Shown: one piece after another, positions 7,280 through 16,560 of the stretch
Layout: each line of letters opens with the position of its first letter
Position numbering within the stretch: position 1 is the first letter of the stretch
Position numbers and translations under genes: made by a program
From: an uncultured Dysosmobacter sp.
GTDB taxonomy: Bacteria; Bacillota; Clostridia; Oscillospirales; Oscillospiraceae
Direction of reading: 5' to 3'
Length of the DNA: 64,000 nucleotides
Assembly: GCF_947631635.1 (NCBI RefSeq)
Contig: NZ_CANRMB010000001.1
Location: 186,001 to 250,000 of the forward strand
Notes under the pieces: model-generated
Told to the model about the DNA's origin: nothing
The model's database searches: none
The model's input: only the letters and a program-made list of their open reading frames with translations

Positions 7280-7308
7280 AACATACAGCTTTAAAGGGAT
7301 AAAGTCAA
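7280..7308 (-). promoter_or_regulatory. Sigma-A promoter of second importer operon
   Basis: Minus strand TTGACT (7303-7308), 17-bp spacer, TATGTT (7280-7285). Transcription would begin near 7273, just upstream of the leader peptide. Confidence 0.75.
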
Positions 7309-7453
7309 CCGTCATTTTTTACAAAATAAATCCGAAATTATTTGGCACTGCTTACAATTCGGCCCGAAAAGAGGGGAAAAGCGCTGCCCCACGGCGGTTC
7401 CGGCGCTTGTGCGAAATGCGGAGATTTCCTTTGTCGAAGGAAAAAGAGGACCG

Positions 7454-7482
7454 TTGACAAGGAAAAAAGAGGGTGATATATT
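7454..7482 (+). promoter_or_regulatory. Sigma-A promoter for pyrG
   Basis: TTGACA (7454-7459), 17-bp spacer, TATATT (7477-7482). It predicts a 5' leader of about 230 nt before the pyrG ATG. The initial transcribed bases are not the GGGC run used for reiterative CTP sensing in Bacillus pyrG. Confidence 0.85.
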
Positions 7483-7577
7483 GAAACAGTATTTTGGAAA
7501 CGCTTTGGCGGCGGTTTGCGGCGGGAGCCGCAGAGCGATAATCGAACAGGCGAGCGACACCGCGGATCGCAGCGAAG

Positions 7578-7636
7578 AGTCCCGAAAGAGGCTGGGACTT
7601 TTCACCGCAAAATGGTCCGGCGGTGCTTTTTTGTTT
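7578..7636 (+). promoter_or_regulatory. Hairpins in pyrG leader, possible attenuator
   Basis: Two successive stems: AGTCCC/GGGACT (7578-7599) followed by TTTTC, and CACCGC/GCGGTG (7603-7625) followed by CTTTTTTGTTTTTC. The second looks like a weak intrinsic terminator ahead of pyrG. No aptamer was recognised. Confidence 0.4.
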
Positions 7637-7716
7637 TTCAAAAAGCGCGGTTTTGTCCATTTCATGGGTACAAAGCCCTTTCCAGGTGAAAACTGTTGTG
7701 TGTAAAGGAAAGGTGA

Positions 7717-9668
<1,952 letters not shown>

Positions 9669-9672
9669 ACAT

Positions 9673-9690
9673 GGGCCGGGAGGCCCTTTT
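9673..9690 (+). terminator. Terminator after pyrG array
   Basis: Short stem GGGCC-GGGA-GGCCC followed by TTTT, just past the last pyrG-end copy. Confidence 0.6.
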
Positions 9691-9725
9691 GCATCGAATT
9701 TCCCATGATAGAAAGGAGTTCCTCA

Positions 9726-10799
9726 GTGAATCATTTTCAAAAGATCGCAGCCCAGCTGGAGGCCAATAATCTGGACGCCATGCTGCTGACCGGGGAGGCC
9801 AACCGCTTTTACGCCTCCGGCTTCCACTCCGCCGGAACAGACGGCGTGGCGCTGGTGACCCGCAAAAAAGCCTACTATTTCACCGATTCCCGGTACACCG
9901 AGGCCGCGGCCCGGTGGGTCCAGGGGGCGGAGCTGCGGGAGATCGGCCGGGGCCGCGGCTATGCGGCCCTGATCCGGGAGGCCGTCGCCGCCCACCAGAT
10001 CCGCCGCATGGGCTTTGAGGATGCCTATATGACCGTCCAGGACTGGGAGCGCTACCGGGAGGCGCTGCCCTGTGACCTGGTCCCGGCCACGGACCTCTTA
10101 TGGCAGCTGCGGATGGTCAAGGATGACGAGGAGCTGGAGGCCATGGTCGGCGCCCAGCGCATCGCGGAGCGGGCGCTGACGGACATCCTGGAGGAGATCC
10201 GCCCCGGCGTGACGGAGAAGGAGATCGCCGCCCGGCTCCAATATCTGATGCTCCACTACGGCGCGTCGGACATGTCCTTTGATCCCATTGTGGTCTCCGG
10301 GCCCAACGGCAGCCTGCCCCACGGCGTCCCCTCTGAAAAGACTATCCAGCAGGGGGAGTTTGTGACCATGGACTTCGGCTGTATCTACCATGGCTACTGC
10401 TCCGACATGACCCGGACCGTGGCCGTGGGCTTTGCCACGGAGGAGATGCATAGGGTGTATCAGACTGTGCTCTCCGCGCAGCTGGCGGGGATCGCCGCGG
10501 CCAGGGCCGGACGCACGGGCCGGGAGGTGGACGGCGCGGCCAGGGCCGTCATTGAGGCTGCCGGGTACGGCGAGCGCTTCGGCCACAGCTTTGGCCACGG
10601 CGTGGGCGTGGAGATCCATGAGGCCCCCAACGCCTCCCCCATGAACGACAAGCCGCTGCCCGCCGGAGCGGTGATCTCGGCGGAGCCGGGCATCTACCTG
10701 CCGGGAAAGATGGGTGTCCGCATTGAGGATGTCATCCTGCTGACGGAAACCGGGTGCCGGAATATCACAAAGGCCCCCAAGGACCTGCTCGTCCTGTGA
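9726..10799 (+). CDS. M24 family metallopeptidase (Xaa-Pro aminopeptidase type)
   Basis: 357-residue cytosolic peptidase. The N-terminal creatinase-like domain covers about residues 1-130 and the pita-bread catalytic domain follows. All five metal ligands are visible: Asp216 (TMDFG), Asp227 (CSDMT), His291 (GHGVG), Glu320 (SAEPG) and Glu334 (VRIED). It removes N-terminal residues preceding proline. The start is taken as the GTG at 9726, which has AAAGGAG seven bases upstream; an ATG at 9705 in frame lies upstream of that ribosome site. It is 19 bp from the next, disrupted gene, so the two were probably co-transcribed. Confidence 0.95.
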   Translation: MNHFQKIAAQLEANNLDAMLLTGEANRFYASGFHSAGTDGVALVTRKKAYYFTDSRYTEAAARWVQGAELREIGRGRGYAALIREAVAAHQIRRMGFEDAYMTVQDWERYREALPCDLVPATDLLWQLRMVKDDEELEAMVGAQRIAERALTDILEEIRPGVTEKEIAARLQYLMLHYGASDMSFDPIVVSGPNGSLPHGVPSEKTIQQGEFVTMDFGCIYHGYCSDMTRTVAVGFATEEMHRVYQTVLSAQLAGIAAARAGRTGREVDGAARAVIEAAGYGERFGHSFGHGVGVEIHEAPNASPMNDKPLPAGAVISAEPGIYLPGKMGVRIEDVILLTETGCRNITKAPKDLLVL

Positions 10800-10818
10800 G
10801 GGTGTATTAGGAGGAAAC

Positions 10819-11289
10819 ATGGCGAGTTATATTGGAGCGAGTTTGGAGCAGGAGGAAGCCGACGCCATTCTGGTGGATTTCGCGGCGGAGGCAAAACGCG
10901 GGGATCCGTCCAGCGAGGCCGCTCAGGCGCTGGTGATCCGCTGGCGGGACCATCTGGCGAAGTATAATCAAATAACTTGAAAAGTGATAAATTCACTTTT
11001 CAAGTGTCACAGCGCATATGCGCTGTGACAGGCCGCTGAAGCGGCCTTGATTTGCATTTCATAGTCAATCGCTGTGCGTAAAGCGCACAGCGGGCATCGC
11101 CCGCTTAAAAAATCGCATGCGATTTTTTAAGTTAATTGACTATACCACAACGGCTGTGACGGGGAAAAGCTGCGCCGCCTGGCCGGTTTGTATGGGGCCG
11201 ACGACCGCTTTGCCGAGCATCTGGACAGCTTTGGAGACGGCACGGCCCACTTTATGGGCGAGGCCATCGAGGCGTATCTGGAAAAATGA
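10819..11289 (+). pseudogene. TipAS-like domain protein split by a palindromic element
   Basis: The 5' part (10819-10962, AGGAGG ribosome site) encodes MASYIGASLEQEEADAILVD and on to WRDHLAKY. The 3' part (11145-11289) encodes HNGCDGEKLRRLAGLYGADD and continues to AIEAYLEK. Removing 10965-11142 together with one TA copy gives AAG TAC CAC AAC and joins the two parts in frame. The joined protein, about 97 residues, resembles the TipAS antibiotic-binding domain (W...H, then a Y..D.rF...G.G...F..eAI..Y pattern), here without the MerR DNA-binding part. As it stands, translation stops at 10980 after 53 residues. The ancestral protein probably bound a small molecule; whether it was functional is unknown. 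Confidence 0.85.
10965..11142. mobile_element. 178-bp MITE with TA target duplication and six palindromes
   Basis: Flanking TA dinucleotides at 10963-10964 and 11143-11144 bound an element whose ends are inverted copies of the pattern TATARTCAAWTAACTT. Inside are consecutive perfect or near-perfect palindromes at about 10976-11004, 11005-11030, 11031-11046, 11070-11091, 11092-11106 and 11104-11132. An internal CATAGTCAAT repeats the end motif, which suggests a nested or composite structure. No transposase is encoded. A TA duplication is typical of MITEs mobilised by Tc1/mariner/IS630 transposases. It interrupts the TipAS-like gene. Confidence 0.88.
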
Positions 11290-11294
11290 CAAAG

Positions 11295-11329
11295 AGCACG
11301 CGGAAGCAATCGTTTCCGCGTGCTTTTTT
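11295..11329 (+). terminator. Intrinsic terminator
   Basis: Stem GCACGCGGAA / TTTCCGCGTGC followed by TTTTTT, after the disrupted TipAS-like gene. Confidence 0.9.
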
Positions 11330-11342
11330 CACAGATGGACCG

Positions 11343-11371
11343 TTGACAAAGCCCTTGAAAACCAGCATAAT
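11343..11371 (+). promoter_or_regulatory. Sigma-A promoter for pyrophosphatase gene
   Basis: TTGACA (11343-11348), 17-bp spacer, CATAAT (11366-11371); transcription would start about 30 nt before the ATG at 11407. Confidence 0.85.
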
Positions 11372-11406
11372 CAAACTATCAGAGTATGTCCAAAGGAGAA
11401 TCATCT

Positions 11407-13023
11407 ATGGATACCATTTATATCACCGGACACCGCAATCCGGACACGGATTCCATCGTGTCCGCCATGGCGTATGCCGCCCTGAAAAACGCGCTGGGCC
11501 AGCGGGAATACCAGGCGGCCCGCCTGGGCCAGGTCAGCGACGAGACGCAGATTGTGCTGGACCGCTTCGGCTTTCAGCCGCCCCAGCTCATCACCAACGT
11601 CCGGACCCAGGTGCGGGACCTCAACTACGATACGCCGCCCACGCTGTCCGCCGCCGCCACCATCAGCCGGGGCTGGCAGACCATGCAGCAGCACCGCATC
11701 TCCGTCATCCCCGTGGCCAACGAGGATGGGACCCTGTATGGCATGCTCTCCGCGGGAGACGTGGCCAGCTACGATATGAGCTCCGTCCGGAATCCCCGGG
11801 TGGGAGAGGTGCCGGTCTACAACCTGCTGTCCGTGCTGGAGGGCAAGGTCCTGAACGAGGGCGGCGAGATGAAGGACGTCGTCTCCGGCGAGGTGACGGT
11901 GGCCCTGCCCACTGGGCGGGAAAACCTGATGTTCTCCGACCCCAACAGCATCGTCATCTGCGGCGACCAGCCGGAGATGATCCGCCGGGCCTTACAGCTG
12001 CGGGTGAACTGCGTGGTGGTCTGCCAGGCGGAGGTGAATCAGGAGCTGCTGGATATGGACACGGACACCTGCATCATCTCCACGCCCTATGACGCTTATC
12101 AGACGGTGCGCCTGATCTGCCACGCGCTGCCCATCGGCCACATCTGCAAGAGCAAGGACCTGGTCTGCTTCCACCTGGACGACTATATCGACGATGTGCA
12201 GAACACGGTGCTGGAGAGCCGCTTCCGCGCCTATCCCATCCTGGACGACGAGGAGCGGGTGGTGGGCACCCTGTCCCGCTTCCATCTGCTGCGCCCCCGC
12301 CGGAAGCGGGTGGTGCTGATGGACCACAACGAAAGGGCGCAGTCCGTTGTGGGGCTGGAGCAGGCGGAGATCCTGGAGATCGTGGACCACCACCGCCTGG
12401 CGGATATTGAGACCAAGAATCCCATCTATGTCCGGAATGAGCCGGTGGGCAGCAGCACCACCATCGTGGCGGGCATGTACCAGGAAAAGGGCCTGATGCC
12501 AACGGCGAAGATGGCGGGTCTGATGGCCGCCGCCATCGTGTCCGACACGGTCATGTTCAAGTCCCCCACCTGCACCCAGCGGGACATCGACGTGGCCAAC
12601 CGCATGGCCCGCATTGCCAACGTGTCCCTGGATGAGCTGGGCAAGGCCATCTTCTCCGCCACCTGCGGCGACGACAAGAGCGTGGAGGCCATGCTGTTAA
12701 CGGACTACAAGGAATTCCACATCGCGGGGCATGACCTGGCGGTCAGCCAGATTACCTGCATGGACTCCGACCGGCTGATGGCCCGAAAAGAGGAATTCCT
12801 GGAGAAAATGCGGAGCATCCGCAAGGACAAGCATCTGGACACGGTGGTGCTGATGATCACCGACGTGCTGCTGGAGGGCACCCAGCTGCTGTATGTGGGC
12901 GACGAGGACACCATCCGTCAGGCGTTCAACATCCGCAATGACGGCGAAAACGCCGCGTTCCTGCCCAAGATCATGTCCCGGAAGAAGCAGGTCATTCCGA
13001 TGCTGTCCGCCCTGTGGGGCTAA
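11407..13023 (+). CDS. Manganese-dependent inorganic pyrophosphatase with CBS/DRTGG regulatory insert
   Basis: 538-residue family II pyrophosphatase, hydrolysing pyrophosphate to phosphate in the cytosol. The DHH-type catalytic start TGHRNPDTDS gives metal ligands His9, Asp13 and Asp15, and the DHH motif is Asp327-His-His329. Between them lie paired CBS domains (about 65-125 and 235-295) around a DRTGG-like segment, the layout of nucleotide-regulated CBS-PPases. The C-terminal DHHA2 domain contains SRKKQVIP. Adenine nucleotides are the known effectors of this subclass. The start is the ATG at 11407 behind AAAGGAG. Confidence 0.93.
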   Translation: MDTIYITGHRNPDTDSIVSAMAYAALKNALGQREYQAARLGQVSDETQIVLDRFGFQPPQLITNVRTQVRDLNYDTPPTLSAAATISRGWQTMQQHRISVIPVANEDGTLYGMLSAGDVASYDMSSVRNPRVGEVPVYNLLSVLEGKVLNEGGEMKDVVSGEVTVALPTGRENLMFSDPNSIVICGDQPEMIRRALQLRVNCVVVCQAEVNQELLDMDTDTCIISTPYDAYQTVRLICHALPIGHICKSKDLVCFHLDDYIDDVQNTVLESRFRAYPILDDEERVVGTLSRFHLLRPRRKRVVLMDHNERAQSVVGLEQAEILEIVDHHRLADIETKNPIYVRNEPVGSSTTIVAGMYQEKGLMPTAKMAGLMAAAIVSDTVMFKSPTCTQRDIDVANRMARIANVSLDELGKAIFSATCGDDKSVEAMLLTDYKEFHIAGHDLAVSQITCMDSDRLMARKEEFLEKMRSIRKDKHLDTVVLMITDVLLEGTQLLYVGDEDTIRQAFNIRNDGENAAFLPKIMSRKKQVIPMLSALWG

Positions 13024-13029
13024 ACGCTG

Positions 13030-13110
13030 TTCTAAGGGGGACTTTGTCCCCCCTGGATACGAAAAATCACAGTGCCGGCAAGACGGCACTGCGATTTCGA
13101 CACCCCCCTC
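13030..13110. repeat. Two hairpins downstream of pyrophosphatase gene
   Basis: GGGGGAC-TTT-GTCCCCC is followed by a longer stem (AATCACAGTGCCG / CGGCACTGCGATT). Neither has a T-run, so they look like RNA-stabilising or palindromic repeat sequences and not terminators. No gene is seen in 13024-13193. Confidence 0.55.
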
Positions 13111-13193
13111 GCGTCCCCACGGCGGACGTGCCGCCGCGGCGGGCAGAGGCGTTTTGCCGAGAGTAAATTCCGGCAAAACAGATCCCAATATAA

Positions 13194-13230
13194 AAGCTCC
13201 CGGATGCGCTGGCATCCGGGAGCTTCTTTT
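13194..13230. terminator. Bidirectional terminator
   Basis: Perfect stem AAGCTCCCGGATGC-GCTG-GCATCCGGGAGCTT followed by CTTTTG on the plus strand and TTTTAT on the minus strand. It serves the convergent pyrophosphatase and zinc-ribbon genes. Confidence 0.9.
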
Positions 13231-13232
13231 GT

Positions 13233-13454
13233 TCAGCCGAAGGTCCGCCCGATTTCCTCCAGCTCCCGTTGGGCCTCCACCCAGTTTTCCACATAGCCGC
13301 AGTCACAGCAGACATAGCGGATGACCGGGATCTTTCCAAACAGGGTCAGCGTAGTGGTGTAGATGTTGTTGCCGCTGGCGTGGCGGTTTGGATTGTCCGG
13401 TATCCGGACAATGTTCCGGGAACCGCATTTGGGGCAGGCAGGGGTGTTTTTCAT
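13233..13454 (-). CDS. Small zinc-ribbon protein (73 aa)
   Basis: A 73-residue protein with two CxxC knuckles, CPKCGS near residues 7-12 and CCDCGY in the second half, the arrangement of a treble-clef or rubredoxin-like zinc ribbon. The sequence between them has no recognised domain. It starts at the ATG at 13454, 15 bp after the ABC-2 permease stop, so it is the last gene of the GntR/ABC cassette. The role is unknown. Small zinc ribbons of this type are frequent in Firmicutes and may bind metal or partner proteins. Confidence 0.75.
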   Translation of the reverse strand: MKNTPACPKCGSRNIVRIPDNPNRHASGNNIYTTTLTLFGKIPVIRYVCCDCGYVENWVEAQRELEEIGRTFG

Positions 13455-13468
13455 GACGCCTGCCTCCC

Positions 13469-14080
13469 TCAATAGGTCCGCTTCCGGTACATCTTCATGG
13501 AAAGAGGAAGGGAGACGGCGGTCGATGCCAGGGCGGCGATGAACAGACCGGCCAGCACCAGGGCAGGAACGTGCAGCAGGCCGTCCCCGATCTCCACGGC
13601 GATGGAGCTGACGGCCCCGGCGCTGCCGCAGACCAGGAAGATCATCAGGAACATCACCAGCCGGCCCCGCTCCACGCCGAAGCGGAACATGATGGGCAGG
13701 GTGATGGCCAGGACGCAGGCGCTGGCGCAGAGGCCCAGCAGGTTCCCCACCGGGTCCAGAGATGCCATGGGAGCGTGCACAGCCGTCAGGATCCCCTGGA
13801 TCGCCAGGGAGGCCAGCGCCGCCGCGCCCATGCACAGCCAGCCCAGGACATACTTGCTTAGCACGATGTCCCGGACGGAATAGGGCATCATGGCCGCCAG
13901 CTGGTCCCACTTGCTCCGCTCGTCGTAGGCCATGGCGGTGAAGGGCATCATGGACGCCCAGACGACGATGAACACATTGCCGAAGGCCCCGTTGAACACG
14001 GCGATGAACAGGATGACCACCAAAAAGATCCGCATCTGCTTCCACAGGACACAGCAGTCCTTTCTTACAAGCGCACTCAT
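13469..14080 (-). CDS. ABC-2 type permease (membrane subunit)
   Basis: 203-residue integral membrane protein with about six hydrophobic segments. It starts MSALVRKDCCVLWKQMRIFL, in the style of ABC-2 membrane components, and contains a YDERSKWDQL cytoplasmic loop. Its ATG overlaps the stop of the ATPase (ATGA), which indicates translational coupling. With the ATPase and a YtrA-type GntR repressor it forms the common small exporter cassette of Firmicutes, usually induced by cell-envelope or peptide stress. The exported substrate is unknown. Confidence 0.88.
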   Translation of the reverse strand: MSALVRKDCCVLWKQMRIFLVVILFIAVFNGAFGNVFIVVWASMMPFTAMAYDERSKWDQLAAMMPYSVRDIVLSKYVLGWLCMGAAALASLAIQGILTAVHAPMASLDPVGNLLGLCASACVLAITLPIMFRFGVERGRLVMFLMIFLVCGSAGAVSSIAVEIGDGLLHVPALVLAGLFIAALASTAVSLPLSMKMYRKRTY

Positions 14081-14931
14081 GCTTCTTTCGCTCCTTTCAC
14101 CAAAAACAGGATGATATCCTCCACTGAGGGGCGTTCCAGCTGGAAGCCGCTGGGGGCCAGGTTCCGGCGGACCAGCGCCCGGACGCCGCCGTAGCCGTTG
14201 GCCTCCCGGGCCACGATGGCCTCGGGCATCAGGCAGTCCAGCTGCTCGGAGCTGTCGGTGAAGATGCCGTAGGTCTCCAGAAGCTGGTCCTTCTCGTCGC
14301 AGAACAGCAGCTTCCCCTGGTGGAGGAAGGCGATGTAATCGCACAGCTTCTCCAGGTCTGACAGGATGTGGGAGGAGATCAGGATGGAGTGGTCCTCCTC
14401 CCGGGTGAACTCGTTGAAGATGTCCAGCACCTCGTCCCGGACGATGGGGTCCAGTCCGGCGGTGGCCTCGTCCAGCACCAGCAGCTTGGGCTGGTGGCTG
14501 AGCGCCACGGCGATGGCCAGCTTCATCTGCATGCCCCGGGAGTAGTCCTTGAAGGACTTCTTTTCCGGCAGGCCGAACCGGCGCAGGTAGTCCTGGTACA
14601 GCGCCGCATCCCAGCGGCGGTAGGTGCCCGCCATGATCCGGCCCACCTGGGCGGCGTTCAGGACTTCGGGGAAATAGGCCTCGTCCAGCACCACGCCCAC
14701 ATCCTCCTTCACCGCCTGAAATTCAGGGGAGGTAACATCCACCCCCAGCACCTGGGCGGTGCCGCTGTCGGGCCGCAGGGCGTTCATCAAAAGGCGGATG
14801 GTGGTGGATTTTCCGGCGCCGTTTTCGCCCACCAGGCCGCAGATGGTGCCGCTGGGCACCGTCAGGCACAGGTCCTGGATGGCAAAGCCGCCGAAGGATT
14901 TGTTGATATGGGATAGCTCGATGGCGTTCAT
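14077..14931 (-). CDS. ABC transporter ATP-binding protein (ABC-2 exporter)
   Basis: 284-residue ATPase. Walker A GENGAGKST lies about residues 37-45. The signature region is YSRGMQMKLAIAVAL, Walker B is KLLVLDEATAGLDP, and the H-loop is ILISSHIL. The YSRGM signature is typical of Bacillus YtrB / BcrA-like exporters. Two in-frame ATGs (14934 and 14931) overlap the regulator stop as ATGATGA. The second has the better distance from GAGGAGG and is used here. The C-terminal extension of about 80 residues is of the regulatory type seen in these exporters. Confidence 0.92.
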   Translation of the reverse strand: MNAIELSHINKSFGGFAIQDLCLTVPSGTICGLVGENGAGKSTTIRLLMNALRPDSGTAQVLGVDVTSPEFQAVKEDVGVVLDEAYFPEVLNAAQVGRIMAGTYRRWDAALYQDYLRRFGLPEKKSFKDYSRGMQMKLAIAVALSHQPKLLVLDEATAGLDPIVRDEVLDIFNEFTREEDHSILISSHILSDLEKLCDYIAFLHQGKLLFCDEKDQLLETYGIFTDSSEQLDCLMPEAIVAREANGYGGVRALVRRNLAPSGFQLERPSVEDIILFLVKGAKEA

Positions 14932-15308
14932 CATGATTCCTCCTCCAACAGGATACGCAGCATTTCGTGCAGCTCGGGCTGGGAGACGCCGCAGGTTTTG
15001 GCAAGGTCCACGGCGGAGGCCAGGTGGCCCTCCAGCTCCTTGAGCTGCTGCTCCCGGATGATATCCAGATTTTTTTCCGCCACAAAGCACCCCTTGCCAG
15101 CCACGGTGAAGAGAAAGCCCTCGGCCTCCAGTTCGTCATAGGCCCGCTTGGTGGTGATGACGGAGATCTTCAGGTCCTTTGCCAGCGCCCGGATGGAGGG
15201 CAGGGCCTCCCCAGGCGCCAGCTGTCCAGCGATGATCTGGGCCTTGATCTGGGCGCAGATCTGATCGTAGATCGGCTGGTTCACGGTGTTGCGGATGATG
15301 AGTTCCAT
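14931..15308 (-). CDS. GntR family regulator, YtrA subfamily
   Basis: 125-residue repressor. The N-terminal winged helix-turn-helix (PIYDQICAQIKAQIIAGQLAP...LPSIRALAKDLKIS) is followed by only a short two-helix tail, which defines the YtrA subfamily that dimerises without a ligand domain. It is first in an operon with an ABC exporter, the standard YtrA arrangement. The start is the ATG at 15308 after CGGAGG. A perfect 18-bp palindrome covers its promoter start site, so it most likely represses its own operon. Confidence 0.93.
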   Translation of the reverse strand: MELIIRNTVNQPIYDQICAQIKAQIIAGQLAPGEALPSIRALAKDLKISVITTKRAYDELEAEGFLFTVAGKGCFVAEKNLDIIREQQLKELEGHLASAVDLAKTCGVSQPELHEMLRILLEEES

Positions 15309-15325
15309 GGAAGTTCCTCCGTTCG

Positions 15326-15367
15326 TACTGTACATGTACAGTATATACAGTATAAACAGAATGTCAA
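15326..15367 (-). promoter_or_regulatory. Promoter with YtrA-type operator palindrome
   Basis: Minus strand TTGACA (15362-15367), 16-bp spacer, TATACT (15340-15345). The perfect palindrome TACTGTACATGTACAGTA (15326-15343) covers the -10 edge and start site. A second partial copy, TACTGTATATACTGTA, sits in the spacer. This suits autorepression by the GntR protein. Confidence 0.88.
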
Positions 15368-15457
15368 GAGGTTTTTGAAAATTTCTTTTCCGGCCTAGGA
15401 AACCGCGGGGATTTGTGATACACTACATATCCAGATAACAGAAAGGGAGCGGGGCTT

Positions 15458-16435
15458 TTGGAGCGCATCGGCGGCGTCAACAACTGGAGACTGACCATCC
15501 GCCGGGAGGAAGCGGGCGTGACCCTTCTGCGGGCCGCCACCTGTGACCGCCGCGCCGCCCTGCCGGAGGCGCTGTTCGGCCTGCCGGTGACTGCTTTGGG
15601 GGACCACGCCCTGGCGCCGGGCCGCCGCCCGCCGGAGGGGGAGGAGGTGCTGGTCACCTGCGGACCCGCCGGAGACGGGGAGGACTGGGACAACAGCGGC
15701 CTGGAGGATCTCCGCCTGCCGGACAGCCTGCTCCGGGCAGGGGATTACGCCTTTTTCAACTGCGCCGCCCTCAAGACGCTCCGCCTGCGGGACACGGTGC
15801 GCTATTGGGGCGGCGGCGCCCTGATGAACTGCCGGGGACTGGCCGCCTTTCACCTCACCTGCACGGGACAGGAGGGGGAGCTGCTGGCCTATTTGGCGGA
15901 CGAGCTTCCCAGGGAGCTGGACGTGACGCTGCACTGGACGGACGGGACGCTGGCCCGGCTGATCTTCCCGGAATATGTGGAGGTCTATGAGGAGAACTGT
16001 CCGGCCCACCATTTTGACTATAATATCTGCGGCGCGGGCTATTCCTATCACCACTGCTTTTATCGGAAACAGCTGAGCCTGAAAGCCTATGACGAGCTGT
16101 GGCGGCCCATGCTGGGCATGGAGCATGATGCGGACTGCGCGATGCGGCTGGCCTGGTGGCGGCTGCGGTATCCGGCGGAGCTGTCGGCGCGGGCGGAGGC
16201 GGATTACCTGGCCTATCTGCGGGAAAACGCCCTGTCCGCCGCCCGCTGGCTGCTGGCGGAGCGGGACGCGGCTGGGCTGCGGTTCCTGCTCTCCCGCGCA
16301 CCGCTGAGCCGGGAGGCCCTCACGGAGCTGTGCGGGCTGGCCCGCCGGTCGGAAGCGCCGGAGGCCCTGGCCCTGCTGCTGGAGGAGCAGCACAGGCGAT
16401 TTTCAGGCGGGATCGGAAAAAGCTTTGACCTTTGA
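15458..16435 (+). CDS. Leucine-rich-repeat (BspA-like) protein of unknown function
   Basis: 325-residue protein starting at TTG behind GAAAGGGAG. The first half has repeats of the BspA/LRR_5 type (LEDLRLPDSLLRAGDYAFFNC and ALKTLRLRDTVRYWGGGALMNC). The second half is a helical region rich in Ala, Leu and Arg with ankyrin-like spacing. No signal peptide, so it is probably cytosolic. It precedes the VWA-like and MoxR genes on the same strand (125 bp gap) and may be a substrate or adaptor of that system. This is inference from position only. Confidence 0.7.
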   Translation: MERIGGVNNWRLTIRREEAGVTLLRAATCDRRAALPEALFGLPVTALGDHALAPGRRPPEGEEVLVTCGPAGDGEDWDNSGLEDLRLPDSLLRAGDYAFFNCAALKTLRLRDTVRYWGGGALMNCRGLAAFHLTCTGQEGELLAYLADELPRELDVTLHWTDGTLARLIFPEYVEVYEENCPAHHFDYNICGAGYSYHHCFYRKQLSLKAYDELWRPMLGMEHDADCAMRLAWWRLRYPAELSARAEADYLAYLRENALSAARWLLAERDAAGLRFLLSRAPLSREALTELCGLARRSEAPEALALLLEEQHRRFSGGIGKSFDL

Positions 16436-16560
16436 GCAGATGAGAAATGAGAAAGGACTGTATGCCGCCGGGGAAATGATTTTGCCCCGCCGGAGCCGGA
16501 CGCCTGAATTTCCCATTCCAAACGCCTGGTTCTGATTTCCAGCGGAAGGAGGCGCAAAAC

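Noticed and set aside
7409-7705. 98-codon ORF in the pyrG leader
   Set aside because: It starts upstream of the pyrG promoter, has no good ribosome site and resembles no family; the region is better read as leader RNA.
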